Below are positions 1-9,574 of a stretch of DNA of 33,513 bases, one piece after another. The position numbers and the translations under genes are program-made. The stretch comes from a bacterium. Lineage in GTDB: Bacteria; Margulisbacteria; Marinamargulisbacteria; JAAEMD01. The notes below the pieces were generated by a model. It was not told the origin of the DNA and did not search any database. It saw only the letters and a list, made by a program, of their open reading frames with translations. The stretch's first letter is position 1, and each line of letters opens with the position of its first letter. The stretch is taken from contig JAAEMD010000004.1 of assembly GCA_024225875.1 (NCBI GenBank), positions 1-33,513 on the forward strand. The letters run 5' to 3'.

Positions 1-572
1 AAAGTCTAACTGCTCGTGGACTATCTGGTGTTAAGTACATTGTGTCAGATGATCACGAAGGGTTGAAATCCGCCTTAGAGTCAGTCTTTCCAAATGTGAT
101 TTGGAATCGATGCCACACTCATTTAGCTCGTAATGCTCAACCCTGTGTGAGTCGAAAAATTAACAAGGCAGATGTGGCTTCAGATATCCGTGATATCCTT
201 CAGGCTGCAGATCAAGAAACTGCACAGTTTCTTCTCAACCGATTTATTGAGACTTGGCAAAAAACTGAACCAAAACTGGTGGAATGGGCTGAACTCAATA
301 TCCCAGAAGGATTCAATGTGTTTAACTTGCCAAAAGCCATTCAAAAACGGCTTAGAACAACGAACCTTATTGAACGAATGAATCAAGAGCTTAAACGACG
401 CTCACGCGTCGTTCGCATCTTTCCAAATGAGGCATCTTGTCTCCGGCTCTTATCTGCTGTTGCTCTCGAAATTCACGAAGACTGGTTAACTGAAAGGAGG
501 TGTTTTTCTGATGACTATTTAATCATTTCTGAAACTATTGGAAATAGAAATTACAGAAAGAAGGTTGCTTAA
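1..572 (+). mobile_element. IS256/Mutator-family transposase, 3' (C-terminal) part; reading frame is open to the left window edge
   Basis: Frame open from about nt 3 (SLTARGLSGVKYIVSDDHEGLKSAL...), followed by RCHTHLARNA and LRTTNLIERMNQELKRRSRVVRIFPNEASCLRLLSAVALEIHEDW, typical of the Mutator transposase C-terminus. Confidence 0.9.
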
Positions 573-671
573 TCATGTGACTATGTTACACTATATTTTG
601 AGATGAAAACAGTATTATGTTTTGGTAAATTTGAGAGTATAGAAAAACGAGGGTTTTAAGAAACTAAAGCT

Positions 672-1187
672 ATGATAGAACATGCCATGTTAACAACAAT
701 AATATCTTCGGGTGTTTTAGTAGCTATCGTTACATCTTGTTGTTCGATCATTATATCCATAAGAAATGAAAAATTTAAAAAAAATAGCTCAATCAACGAA
801 TTTCGGTATAAGAAATTATTTGATTTGAATTATGAATTACATAGCTTGCCGCCTATTGATTACACACTGGGAAAAGAAAAAAATGGAAAATTCGAGCAAA
901 CTAAAGACAAGGTAAGCAATGTAGTTAAGAAAGATACTGAAAAATTTTTTAAAATTAAAGATATTTTTAATAAATCCACCCCTTTGCTTGACAAACCCTT
1001 AATTGATGAGTTGCTACCTTTAATAAAGCAAGAAGAAGATTTAAGCCATGTACTAGTAAAACGTATTTATACCACAGATTTAGATCCTCCAGGTTCACTA
1101 AAAGAACTTTTTGAGGCAAGAAATATATTTAAAGAGACTTTTAGTGCTTCAATTATAACTCAACTTAGAAAACTTGTTTTGGAATAA
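672..1187 (+). CDS. Hypothetical protein with one N-terminal transmembrane segment and a cytoplasmic tail
   Basis: 171-aa ORF; N-terminal hydrophobic stretch (LTTIISSGVLVAIVTSCCSIIISI) followed by a charged K/E-rich region. Confidence 0.55.
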   Translation: MIEHAMLTTIISSGVLVAIVTSCCSIIISIRNEKFKKNSSINEFRYKKLFDLNYELHSLPPIDYTLGKEKNGKFEQTKDKVSNVVKKDTEKFFKIKDIFNKSTPLLDKPLIDELLPLIKQEEDLSHVLVKRIYTTDLDPPGSLKELFEARNIFKETFSASIITQLRKLVLE

Positions 1188-1229
1188 ATAGCTCTGTGAC
1201 ATAATTTTTCAGTTGATTTAAACATAATA

Positions 1230-1394
1230 ATGAATGGGGTAAACCTTAAAACCGTTCAAGAATTCTTAGGCCATGCCTCAATTGAAATCACCTCAGATTA
1301 CTACAGTCATCTATGCCCTTCTTTCAAACAAAATGAGGTAGATAAACTAAACTATAAGCTTTCTGGCATTGAAACAACCAATCTACTTACTTAA
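1230..1394 (+). pseudogene. C-terminal remnant of a tyrosine recombinase/phage-type integrase
   Basis: Reading from ATG 1230: MNGVNLKTVQEFLGHASIEITSDYYSHLCPSFKQNEVDKLNYKLSGIETTNLLT*. LGHASIEITSDYYSH matches the C-terminal catalytic box (LGH..I..T..YxH with the nucleophilic Tyr). No upstream Arg/HxxR domain is present in frame. Confidence 0.75.
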
Positions 1395-1560
1395 TAACAT
1401 TCTTTCATCTTAAATCTATGGATAACATTTTTTCAATTAGCATGTTTTTATTTGCTTTTATTTGCGTCCGCTAACCACAAGTTTCTTAGACATTTCTTAG
1501 ACACTTTTGTTGTTAAGCGTTTCAGTACTACCTTTTCCTGTTATTTCAAAGCTAAAAAAA

Positions 1561-1637
1561 TGGTACCCCCGACAGGATTCGAACCTGAGACCTTCGGATT
1601 AGGAATCCGACGCTCTATCCTACTGAGCTACGGGGGC
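1561..1637 (-). tRNA. tRNA-Arg (anticodon CCU), CCA encoded
   Basis: Reverse complement GCCCCCGTAGCTCAGTAGGATAGAGCGTCGGATTCCTAATCCGAAGGTCTCAGGTTCGAATCCTGTCGGGGGTACCA folds as a cloverleaf; anticodon loop TTCCTAA, T-loop GGTTCGAATCC, 3' CCA. Confidence 0.95.
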
Positions 1638-1709
1638 AAATTATTGTATTTGATATGTTAAGCGAACAAACATTGATTATTATGTATCCAGCAGGCATAA
1701 TAATCAACC

Positions 1710-3131
1710 ATGTTTATATTTTATGACTTTGAAACATCCTCCAAAGAACTTTTAGGCCAGATTCTTACTTATGCCTTTCTGGTAGTCGACAGTCACTTCA
1801 ATATTATTGACGAAATGACAGGCAAAATAAAACTCAACAGAACTCAACTACCGGATATAGAAGCTATTCTCACAAATAAACTTAATGTACTGGATCTACA
1901 AAAAGAAGGAGATCCTGAAAATATAGCTGCAATAAAAATAAGCCGGTTCCTCAGCAAACAAGTCGATAAATATCACCAGGTTAAATTAACTGGTTACAAC
2001 TCAAATAATTTTGATCTTGCATTTTTAAGGAACCTGCTTATAAGATATGGTATCAATCCATACTTTGAAGGCAGATTATCCAGTATAGATATACTGCACT
2101 ATGTCCAGCACCTTGCTTTTGAAAACCCCGATAAATACAGATGGTCTTTAGCACTGAATAAAAATAATCAGCCTTATTATAGTTTTAAACTTGAAAATAC
2201 ACTGCATAAATTCGGACTGCTGGATAAAAAACAATCGCACGAAGCAAGGGAAGATGTCATCTCTACAATTAAGCTTGTAAGAAAGCTTCAGGATGAATTT
2301 AACTTACCTCTAAACAAATTCAAGCCGATCCATATCCCCCATAATTTTGAATGCCATGATAGTATGGAGGTCGCTAAACAAAAGACCCCTGATTATAACA
2401 GTAATGAAGCTGGCCTTAGTAAATTCATCTATACTTACTGGCTGAAAATACAGTCCTCTCCTAAAAATAAACTTGTAGTAAACCTGGCAAGATATCAAGA
2501 ACTGACATCATCAGACTTCTCACTTATGGGAACTGGTGATAATGCTAAATATCTTCGTTATATAAACCATAATAAACATTTTTTTATCCTGGAACCATTA
2601 AATAAAAGTGAAAGAACAAAGTGGCAGCCTGTTATTGAAAAATGCAAAAATGATCCTTTCCTGCAAAGTTTAAATATGGAAAAATACTTTACACTCATAA
2701 AAAAAGAATGGGACATTGAATATCAAATCCATGAGCTTGGGTTTCAAAAAATAAAAGATCTTCATTATTTGATAAATAAACTCTTAACTTATCCGGAAAA
2801 CTATAATGACACCCTGAAAATATTATTAAATAGTAGAAAAGATAAAAAAGACAATTATCTTATTCAGCTGTATAACCGGGTATATTTAAACTATCATCCT
2901 GATCCAAGGCCAGAATACCTCTATAAATATATTGAACCCAGATACATAACTGGTACTATGACAAAAAATCCGGATGATTTTGTTCCACTAAAGCAAAGGT
3001 TAGAGAAAATGACTTTAATATTAAAGTCCGATGAGTACTCAAAAGAAGACAGGGTATTAATCAAAAGCTTAAAAGACTATTATCTTAACTTTTTAAAACA
3101 TAACCATCTTCAGTCTTTTTCTACTGACTGA
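1710..3131 (+). CDS. sbcB: Exodeoxyribonuclease I-like DEDD exonuclease (SbcB family)
   Basis: N-terminal DFETSS, TGYNSNNFDLAFLRN and HEAREDV (DEDDh motifs); 473 aa; C-terminal helical part (KEDRVLIKSLKDYYLNFL) resembles the ExoI C-terminus. Confidence 0.75.
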   Translation: MFIFYDFETSSKELLGQILTYAFLVVDSHFNIIDEMTGKIKLNRTQLPDIEAILTNKLNVLDLQKEGDPENIAAIKISRFLSKQVDKYHQVKLTGYNSNNFDLAFLRNLLIRYGINPYFEGRLSSIDILHYVQHLAFENPDKYRWSLALNKNNQPYYSFKLENTLHKFGLLDKKQSHEAREDVISTIKLVRKLQDEFNLPLNKFKPIHIPHNFECHDSMEVAKQKTPDYNSNEAGLSKFIYTYWLKIQSSPKNKLVVNLARYQELTSSDFSLMGTGDNAKYLRYINHNKHFFILEPLNKSERTKWQPVIEKCKNDPFLQSLNMEKYFTLIKKEWDIEYQIHELGFQKIKDLHYLINKLLTYPENYNDTLKILLNSRKDKKDNYLIQLYNRVYLNYHPDPRPEYLYKYIEPRYITGTMTKNPDDFVPLKQRLEKMTLILKSDEYSKEDRVLIKSLKDYYLNFLKHNHLQSFSTD

Positions 3132-3222
3132 TAATCCATAAAGACAGGATAACAAATCATAACAAACAAGCTGCTGCATGACAGATAAAGGATATGATAA
3201 ATATATCTGAGTATTTACGTAA

Positions 3223-4335
3223 TTAAAAAGTACTTTTTATTCTATCATAAATGTTTTCTGACCGTTTAGAATCACCTCGCACCTTACTAAACTCTTTAAT
3301 CAGCTCTTTTTCCTTTGAAGAAAGGTTGCCAGGAATAGTAACCTTTACCTTGACATACTGATCCCCTTTGCCAAAGCCCCGCAAATGTGGGATACCCTTA
3401 CCTTTTAACCTGAAAACAGTATCCGGCTGTGTACCGGGTGGTATTTTCAGCACAGCTTTGCTGTCAAGAGTCGGAACCTCTATTTCCGTACCAAGAACTA
3501 CCTGACTAAACGGAACTTCCGCCTCTATATGTATATTATCTTCTTCCCTTTTAAAATATCGATGATATTTAACTTTAATAAATACATACAAATCTCCAGG
3601 AGATCCTCCATTAGCGCCATAATTACCTTCCCCGCTTACTCTTAGTTTAACCCCATTATCAATCCCGGCAGGGATATCAACTTTTATCTTTTTTTTCTTT
3701 TTCTCCAGGCCCTTACCATAACAGTTACGACATTGTTTTTCTATTACCTGTCCGGCACCGCCACATTTAGTGCAGGTAGAAACCTGTGAAATACTGCCAA
3801 GAATTGTTCTTTGTATAATCTTTATCTGACCTGTTCCATGACAATTAGAACAGGTTGTTTTTGAGGTACCCTTTTCCGCACCACTGCCTTTACATCCAGA
3901 GCATTTATCCAGATGATATATATCTATATTTTTAGAGAAGCTCTTTATTGTATCTTCAAGCTTAATTTCAAAATCAAACCGCAGATCCTCTCCTCTAACA
4001 GGACCTGAAGACCGACCTGAAGATCTTCTGCCTGGCCCACCAAAAAAAGATTCAAAAATATCTTCAAATCCATCAAAACCGCCAAAGCCACCAAAACCGT
4101 CGCCACCTCCTCCCGGAGCATCATCGGTTATTCCAAATTGATCGTATGCAGATTTTTTTTGTGCATTAGAAAGAATATCATACGCCCGCTGAACCGTTTT
4201 AAATTTTTCTTCTGCATCAGCTTCTTTGTTTACATCAGGATGATACTTCCTGGCTAAATTACGATAGGCTTTTTTTATTTCAGCTTCACTTGCATTTCTG
4301 TTTAACCCTAAATTTCCATATAAATCTTCAGACAT
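3223..4335 (-). CDS. dnaJ: Chaperone DnaJ (type I, J domain, G/F region, four CxxCxGxG zinc-finger repeats)
   Basis: J domain with HPD (KYHPDVN), G/F-rich region, [32 protein letters not shown] repeats. Confidence 0.97.
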   Translation of the reverse strand: MSEDLYGNLGLNRNASEAEIKKAYRNLARKYHPDVNKEADAEEKFKTVQRAYDILSNAQKKSAYDQFGITDDAPGGGGDGFGGFGGFDGFEDIFESFFGGPGRRSSGRSSGPVRGEDLRFDFEIKLEDTIKSFSKNIDIYHLDKCSGCKGSGAEKGTSKTTCSNCHGTGQIKIIQRTILGSISQVSTCTKCGGAGQVIEKQCRNCYGKGLEKKKKKIKVDIPAGIDNGVKLRVSGEGNYGANGGSPGDLYVFIKVKYHRYFKREEDNIHIEAEVPFSQVVLGTEIEVPTLDSKAVLKIPPGTQPDTVFRLKGKGIPHLRGFGKGDQYVKVKVTIPGNLSSKEKELIKEFSKVRGDSKRSENIYDRIKSTF

Positions 4336-4353
4336 TTATCCTCTTCCCAAATA

Positions 4354-4379
4354 AGAAGCTGCTTAAAAAAGCAGCTTCT
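4354..4379 (-). promoter_or_regulatory. Strong intercistronic hairpin between dnaK and dnaJ
   Basis: agaagctgc-ttaaaaaa-gcagcttct: perfect 9-bp stem with an 8-nt loop, lying between the dnaK stop and the dnaJ start. Confidence 0.6.
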
Positions 4380-4393
4380 CTATATTATAGATA

Positions 4394-6313
4394 TTATTTT
4401 TTTTCTTTGACTTCAGTATATTCTGCGTCTACTACATTATCATCTGCCCTGCTGTTACTTTCCCCCTGCTCTTCTCCTGCCTGCTGTTCCGTACTTTGAG
4501 CAGCTTCCGATGCTCCTGCATTTTTGTATAGTTCTTCTGACATTTTATATACATCCTGCTGAAGTTTTTCTGTAGCAGCTTTCATTTTTTCTGTATCATT
4601 CGATTCAACAGCTTTTTTGAGATCGTCAACACCTGTTTCCAGTGTCTTTTTTGCTTCCTCATTTATTTTATCAGCATTTTCCTTTATCTGCTTTTCAGTT
4701 GAATAAATCAGAGCATCTGCCTGATTTTTTGTTTCGATCTCTTCTTTTTTCTTTTTATCCTCTTCAGCATGGGCATCCGCATCATTTTTCATCTTTTCAA
4801 TATCTTCGTCAGACAAGCCGGAAGAAGCAGTTATTGTTATCTTTTGTTCTTTGCCAGTACCTTTATCTCTGGCTTTTACATTAAGTATACCATTAGCATC
4901 AATATCAAAAGAAACCTCAATCTGAGGAACACCTCTTGGAGCAGATGGAATGCCTTCCAGAATAAACCTGCCTAAAGTTCTGTTATTAGCTGCCATTTCA
5001 CGTTCACCCTGTAAAACATGTATATCTACACTGGTCTGCCCATCAGCCGCAGTTGAAAAAACCTGACTTTTAGACGTTGGAATAGTAGTATTACGCTCAA
5101 TTAATTTAGTGCATACACCGCCAAGAGTCTCTATACCCAGAGACAGAGGCGTAACATCAAGTAATACAACATCTTTAACATCTCCGGAAAGAACACCTCC
5201 CTGTATAGCTGCCCCTAAAGCAACAACCTCATCAGGATTAACACCCCTGTTTGGTTCTTTACCAAAAAACTTTTTAACTTCTTCCTGAATGACAGGTATC
5301 CTGGTTGTTCCACCAACAAGAATTATCTCGTTAATATCATCTTTAGTTAAGCCGGCATCTTTCAGCGCTTTTTCACAAGGCTCTAACGAACGTCTGACCA
5401 TACCATCGATCATCTGCTCAAATTTTGCTCTGCTCAGTTGTATATTAAGGTGCTTTGGCCCGGAACTATCTGCTGTAACAAATGGCAGATTAATATCGGT
5501 AGTAGTAGTTGATGATAATTCAATTTTTGCTTTTTCAGCTCCCTCTTTTAAACGCTGAAGAGCTATCACATCCCTGCTTAAATCTATCCCCTGGTCTTTT
5601 TTAAACTCTGCCGTAAGCCACTCAATAATTATCTCATCAATATCATCTCCACCAAGATGAGTGTCCCCATTAGTAGATTTAACTTCAAAAACCCCATCCC
5701 CTATTTCCAGAATAGATATATCAAAAGTACCTCCACCAAAATCATAAACAGCTATTTTCTGATCATTCTTTTTATCCATTCCATAAGCTAAAGCTGCAGC
5801 TGTAGGTTCGTTAATAATCCTTAATACTTCCAGGCCAGCTATTTCCCCGGCATCTTTGGTAGCTTTTCTCTGGCTGTCATTAAAATAAGCAGGAACTGTT
5901 ATAACTGCCTGTTTAATTTCTTCTCCAACATAAGATTCAGCATCATTTTTAATTTTCTGGAGAATCATTGCCGAAATTTCAGGCGGAGTATACTCCTTGT
6001 CCTGAGCTTTAACAACAATAACACCATCACTTCGCTCATCTACTTTATATGAAACTATCTTCTCTTCTGCTTCTACTTCAGAATGGTTGCGGCCCATAAA
6101 TCTTTTTATTGAATAAACTGTGTTCTGAGGGTTTGTTACCGCCTGCCTTTTTGCCGGTTGACCAACAAGTCTCTCCGCATCTTTTGTGAATGCTACAACA
6201 GATGGCGTTGTCCTGGTACCTTCAGCATTAGTTATAATTGAAGGGTCCTTTCCTTCCATAACAGCAAAACATGAGTTTGTTGTACCCAAATCAATTCCTA
6301 AAATTTTACCCAT
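4394..6313 (-). CDS. dnaK: Molecular chaperone DnaK (Hsp70)
   Basis: [53 protein letters not shown]; 639 aa. Confidence 0.99.
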   Translation of the reverse strand: MGKILGIDLGTTNSCFAVMEGKDPSIITNAEGTRTTPSVVAFTKDAERLVGQPAKRQAVTNPQNTVYSIKRFMGRNHSEVEAEEKIVSYKVDERSDGVIVVKAQDKEYTPPEISAMILQKIKNDAESYVGEEIKQAVITVPAYFNDSQRKATKDAGEIAGLEVLRIINEPTAAALAYGMDKKNDQKIAVYDFGGGTFDISILEIGDGVFEVKSTNGDTHLGGDDIDEIIIEWLTAEFKKDQGIDLSRDVIALQRLKEGAEKAKIELSSTTTTDINLPFVTADSSGPKHLNIQLSRAKFEQMIDGMVRRSLEPCEKALKDAGLTKDDINEIILVGGTTRIPVIQEEVKKFFGKEPNRGVNPDEVVALGAAIQGGVLSGDVKDVVLLDVTPLSLGIETLGGVCTKLIERNTTIPTSKSQVFSTAADGQTSVDIHVLQGEREMAANNRTLGRFILEGIPSAPRGVPQIEVSFDIDANGILNVKARDKGTGKEQKITITASSGLSDEDIEKMKNDADAHAEEDKKKKEEIETKNQADALIYSTEKQIKENADKINEEAKKTLETGVDDLKKAVESNDTEKMKAATEKLQQDVYKMSEELYKNAGASEAAQSTEQQAGEEQGESNSRADDNVVDAEYTEVKEKK

Positions 6314-6404
6314 AATATTTACTCCTGATTATTTTTATAATTTAATTTTAACTTAACTATATTTTATATATATATTAAACCAAAAATGTTTGATTTAATT
6401 AATA

Positions 6405-6971
6405 TTATTTCGAAACAACAACCATAGCCGGTCTTATTACTTTTTCATGCAGCTTATACCCTTTCTGCATTTCTTTTATAACAGTGTCAGGCTCCACCTC
6501 CTCACTTTCTTCCTGCATAATCGCCTGATGATAATTATGATCGAATTTTTTACCAGTTGACTCTATTTGTGTAATACCTGCCTTATCAAGAACATCATGA
6601 AACTGTTTTTGAATCAGGATAAACCCTTTCATAACTTCCTGAGTTTGAGATTCCGAGTCCTGTGAATGCTCACATGCCCGGTCAAAGCTGTCCAGTACAG
6701 GTAATAACTGCATTATCAGTTCTTCTACAGCATATTTTCTAAACGACTCCAGCTCCTGATTTTTTCTCTTCTTAAAATTTTCAAGTTCAGCAAGGGCTCG
6801 TAAAACTTTTTCATTACTTTCTTCTATAGCGGGCCGAACGTCCTCTTTCTCTTTTTCCAGTTCACAGATCCTTTCTTCCAGTTCTGTTATCTTCTTTTTA
6901 TCTTTATTCTCTGTTGCTCCAGTAGATTTCTTCCTGTTTCTTTTCTTCTTTTTCTCAACTTCCTTAGTCAT
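6405..6971 (-). CDS. grpE: Nucleotide exchange factor GrpE
   Basis: Coiled-coil N-terminus, then LLPVLDSFDRACEH and YKLHEKVIRPAMVVVSK, typical of GrpE; between hrcA and dnaK. Confidence 0.95.
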   Translation of the reverse strand: MTKEVEKKKKRNRKKSTGATENKDKKKITELEERICELEKEKEDVRPAIEESNEKVLRALAELENFKKRKNQELESFRKYAVEELIMQLLPVLDSFDRACEHSQDSESQTQEVMKGFILIQKQFHDVLDKAGITQIESTGKKFDHNYHQAIMQEESEEVEPDTVIKEMQKGYKLHEKVIRPAMVVVSK

Positions 6972-7015
6972 TAAAATCCTCCATAATTATTAACAGTATC
7001 AACTAATCAATTTTC

Positions 7016-8041
7016 TTAAGTATTTAAACAAGTATCGACCATTTTAGAAATACTCTTAACCATAGGTACTATAGAAGGATATACCATCCTTTTAGGACCA
7101 AGTATTCCTATAGTACCCACAGGTGTTTTTTCAATTTTATATTGAGCAAGAATAAGGCTGCACTCCTCCAGCCCCTCTACCTTTGTCTCTTCACCTATTA
7201 AAACATTACAGCCCTTATCAGACATATATTCAGAAAGAATGCCAAGTAAAGCCTTGTTTTCTTCTAATAAATAAATGACTTTTTGAGTTAATTCTATATT
7301 TTTAAACTCAGGTAATTTCAACATATTTGAAAGACCGGTTGTGAGAATTTGCCGGCCCTTATTCTTGTTTAATGTCTGTAACCTGCTTATTTCTTTACAC
7401 AATTCTACCAGAATACCTTTAAACTGCGGCAACTCCGTTATTAATTCGGCAATAAGTTCTTTGTCAAACAACTCTAAAGATTTACCACCAAGTTTTTCAG
7501 TTACCAGTTTAGATATTTTATTTAGTTCCTCCTGGGTGACTTTATGTTCTATTCGTAACAAAAACTCCTTGTTTATACCCAGAGAATCCAGAAGAACAAC
7601 AAGTACCTTATTTATATCCATTAAAATTAAATGCGCTACTTTTAAGGTCTCCTGGTAAATATCTTTTTTAAATACTATCGTTGTATAATCAAACATTGAA
7701 GACAGTATATAAGAAATCTGCCGCAAAGAATCATGCACATTTTGTCCTATCACATTCACCTGAGTTAATACACGCCTTTTCTGCTCTTCTGTAGGTTCCT
7801 TATATTTCATTAAAGAGTCAACATAAACCCTGTATCCCTTATCAGTAGGAATTCGTCCAGATGATGAATGCCGCTGTGTTAAATAACCATCATTAACCAG
7901 TTCATTAAGCTCATGACGAATTGTTGCTGACCCGATATTAAACTTCTTATTCTCCGTCAAATACCTGGAACCTACCGGCTGGGCGGTTTCTATATAAGTT
8001 TCTATTGTTGCTTCAAGAATCTCCTGTTTTCTAATATCCAT
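7016..8041 (-). CDS. hrcA: Heat-inducible transcription repressor HrcA
   Basis: N-terminal winged helix (NIGSATIRHELNELVNDGYLTQRHSSSGRIPTDKGYRVYVDSLM) and C-terminal PVGTIGILGPKRMVYPSIVPMV. Confidence 0.97.
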   Translation of the reverse strand: MDIRKQEILEATIETYIETAQPVGSRYLTENKKFNIGSATIRHELNELVNDGYLTQRHSSSGRIPTDKGYRVYVDSLMKYKEPTEEQKRRVLTQVNVIGQNVHDSLRQISYILSSMFDYTTIVFKKDIYQETLKVAHLILMDINKVLVVLLDSLGINKEFLLRIEHKVTQEELNKISKLVTEKLGGKSLELFDKELIAELITELPQFKGILVELCKEISRLQTLNKNKGRQILTTGLSNMLKLPEFKNIELTQKVIYLLEENKALLGILSEYMSDKGCNVLIGEETKVEGLEECSLILAQYKIEKTPVGTIGILGPKRMVYPSIVPMVKSISKMVDTCLNT

Positions 8042-8073
8042 AATTAAATTATTAACCTGTTAAAAATAAATTA

Positions 8074-8100
8074 TTAGCACTCTGTTGCAGCGAGTGCTAA
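8074..8100 (-). promoter_or_regulatory. CIRCE operator (HrcA binding site) upstream of hrcA
   Basis: Perfect TTAGCACTC-N9(tgttgcagc)-GAGTGCTAA. Confidence 0.97.
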
Positions 8101-8152
8101 AGAGCGCCTAGGATACCCTTAAAATGAACATAATGTCAATATAGTTTTATAC

Positions 8153-8223
8153 TATACAGCTGGTACAAATTGAAATGTCCGTTTAACTTTAAGTGTCGGA
8201 CATTTTACTTTGGAACAGCTATA
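8153..8223 (+). repeat. Palindromic MITE-like element, copy A (short variant, central stem deleted)
   Basis: tatacagctggtacaaattgaaatgtccg-tttaactttaagtgt-cggacattttactttggaacagctata; both terminal inverted repeats kept, interior reduced. Confidence 0.85.
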
Positions 8224-8337
8224 TAGCCGATCCGAAATGAAATGTCCGTTTAAATGACTGAGTGCTGTGTACTGACGTACATAAACGAAGTCATTTGAAA
8301 ACTTTAGTGTCGGACATTTTACTTTGGAACAGCTATA
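8222..8337 (+). repeat. Palindromic MITE-like element, copy B (full length); abuts copy A at a shared TA
   Basis: tatagccgatccgaaatgaaatgtccg...gtgtactgacgtacataaacgaagtcatttgaaaactttagtgtcggacattttactttggaacagctata. Confidence 0.9.
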
Positions 8338-8414
8338 GCTCAAAGATAACTGTTTCTTGAGATTACAAAACATGTTATCTTTATTGACTTTATTAAAGGA
8401 GGGAAAGGAGCAGG

Positions 8415-9377
8415 ATGTTAAATACTGGAGTTATCGGCCTTGGTAATATGGGGCGGCACCATGTTAGATTATACAGCGAAAATAAAAGAGTTAATTTAGT
8501 TTGCGTTTGCGATATTCATCAGGACATCTTAAATAAATTCACTTCTAATTATTCATGCCGGGGTTACTTAAACCTCGATGATATGTTAAATAATGAAGAA
8601 CTTGACGCAGTAACCATAACCTCACCAACCTCATTACACTACGAAATTGCTAAAAAAATCATCCAGAAAGGCATCCATGTTCTTATTGAAAAACCAGTTA
8701 CAGATACAACCGAAAGAGCTAACGAGTTAATAGATCTTGCAAAAAAACATAATGTGATAATTATGGTCGGTCATATAGAACGTTTTAACCCGGCTGTTAC
8801 AGCTCTTAAAAAACTAATCGATGAAGGTCAGGCAGGCAGGATCATTTCCCTTTCTTCCCGCAGGCTTGGAACCTTTCCTAATCAAATAAAAGATGCCAGT
8901 GTTATTATTGATCTGGCAGTACATGATATTGATATCTGTTCTTACTTACTGGATAAAGAACCTGTAAAAGTATATGCCCATAAAGTTAAGGCTCTTATTG
9001 ACAGTAGAGAAGACCATGCAGAACTTTTTCTTACTTATGACAATGAAAGCGCTTTTATTCAAGTTAACTGGATAACCCCCATAAAGATAAGGACCCTTGC
9101 AGTAACAGGAACCAGAGGCTATGTAGAGCTGGATTATCTAACAAAAAAATTAACTTTATATAAGAGTAATTACTCCAGAAGCAAAGATATAAACGGAGAA
9201 ACTGTTATAAATTTTAAAGATACTGAAAAAGTTGATATACCTGTTCAAAACATCGATCAGCTGACAGTAGAAATAGACCATTTTGTTACCTGTATCAAAG
9301 AAAACAGGCCGCCTCTAATAGACGGTGAAGCAGGAAAGAAAGCTCTGGAAACAGCACTTAATGTTCTTAATCAATAA
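8415..9377 (+). CDS. Gfo/Idh/MocA-family NAD(P)-dependent oxidoreductase (possibly a sugar or nucleotide-sugar dehydrogenase)
   Basis: Rossmann GVIGLGNMGRHHVRLY, LIEKPVTDT, VIIDLAVHDIDICSYLL; 320 aa; good SD (aaggagggaaaggag). Confidence 0.9.
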   Translation: MLNTGVIGLGNMGRHHVRLYSENKRVNLVCVCDIHQDILNKFTSNYSCRGYLNLDDMLNNEELDAVTITSPTSLHYEIAKKIIQKGIHVLIEKPVTDTTERANELIDLAKKHNVIIMVGHIERFNPAVTALKKLIDEGQAGRIISLSSRRLGTFPNQIKDASVIIDLAVHDIDICSYLLDKEPVKVYAHKVKALIDSREDHAELFLTYDNESAFIQVNWITPIKIRTLAVTGTRGYVELDYLTKKLTLYKSNYSRSKDINGETVINFKDTEKVDIPVQNIDQLTVEIDHFVTCIKENRPPLIDGEAGKKALETALNVLNQ

Positions 9378-9458
9378 AGAATGATTTAATTAATTTCCTT
9401 AACTGTATCAGGAAAAAATTCAGCACTTCAAAAAAAAGTGTTTAATAATAGAAGTTAC

Positions 9459-9574
9459 TATAGCTGGTACAAATTGAACTGTCCGTTTAAATGGGAAAGT
9501 GCAGTGTACTGGCGTACATTAAAGAAGTCATTTGAAAACTTTAGTGTCGGACATTTTACTGTGGAACAGCTATA
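9459..9574 (+). repeat. Palindromic MITE-like element, copy C (full length)
   Basis: tatagctggtacaaattgaactgtccgtttaaatgg...gtgtactggcgtacattaaagaagtcatttgaaaactttagtgtcggacattttactgtggaacagctata. Confidence 0.9.

Noticed and set aside
1452-1661. 69-aa [13 protein letters not shown]...[26 protein letters not shown]
   Set aside because: Antisense translation of the tRNA-Arg gene, a well-known spurious ORF pattern.
7341-7658. 105-aa plus-strand ORF
   Set aside because: Antisense to hrcA; no independent support.
8153-8337. CRISPR array hypothesis for the repeated blocks
   Set aside because: Repeats are palindromic elements dispersed over several loci without regular spacers, and no cas genes are present.
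8152-8373. Minus-strand 73-aa ORF containing YSCSKVKCPTLK twice
   Set aside because: It is a translation of the tandem palindromic repeat copies A and B; the duplicated peptide comes from the DNA repeat, not a protein gene.
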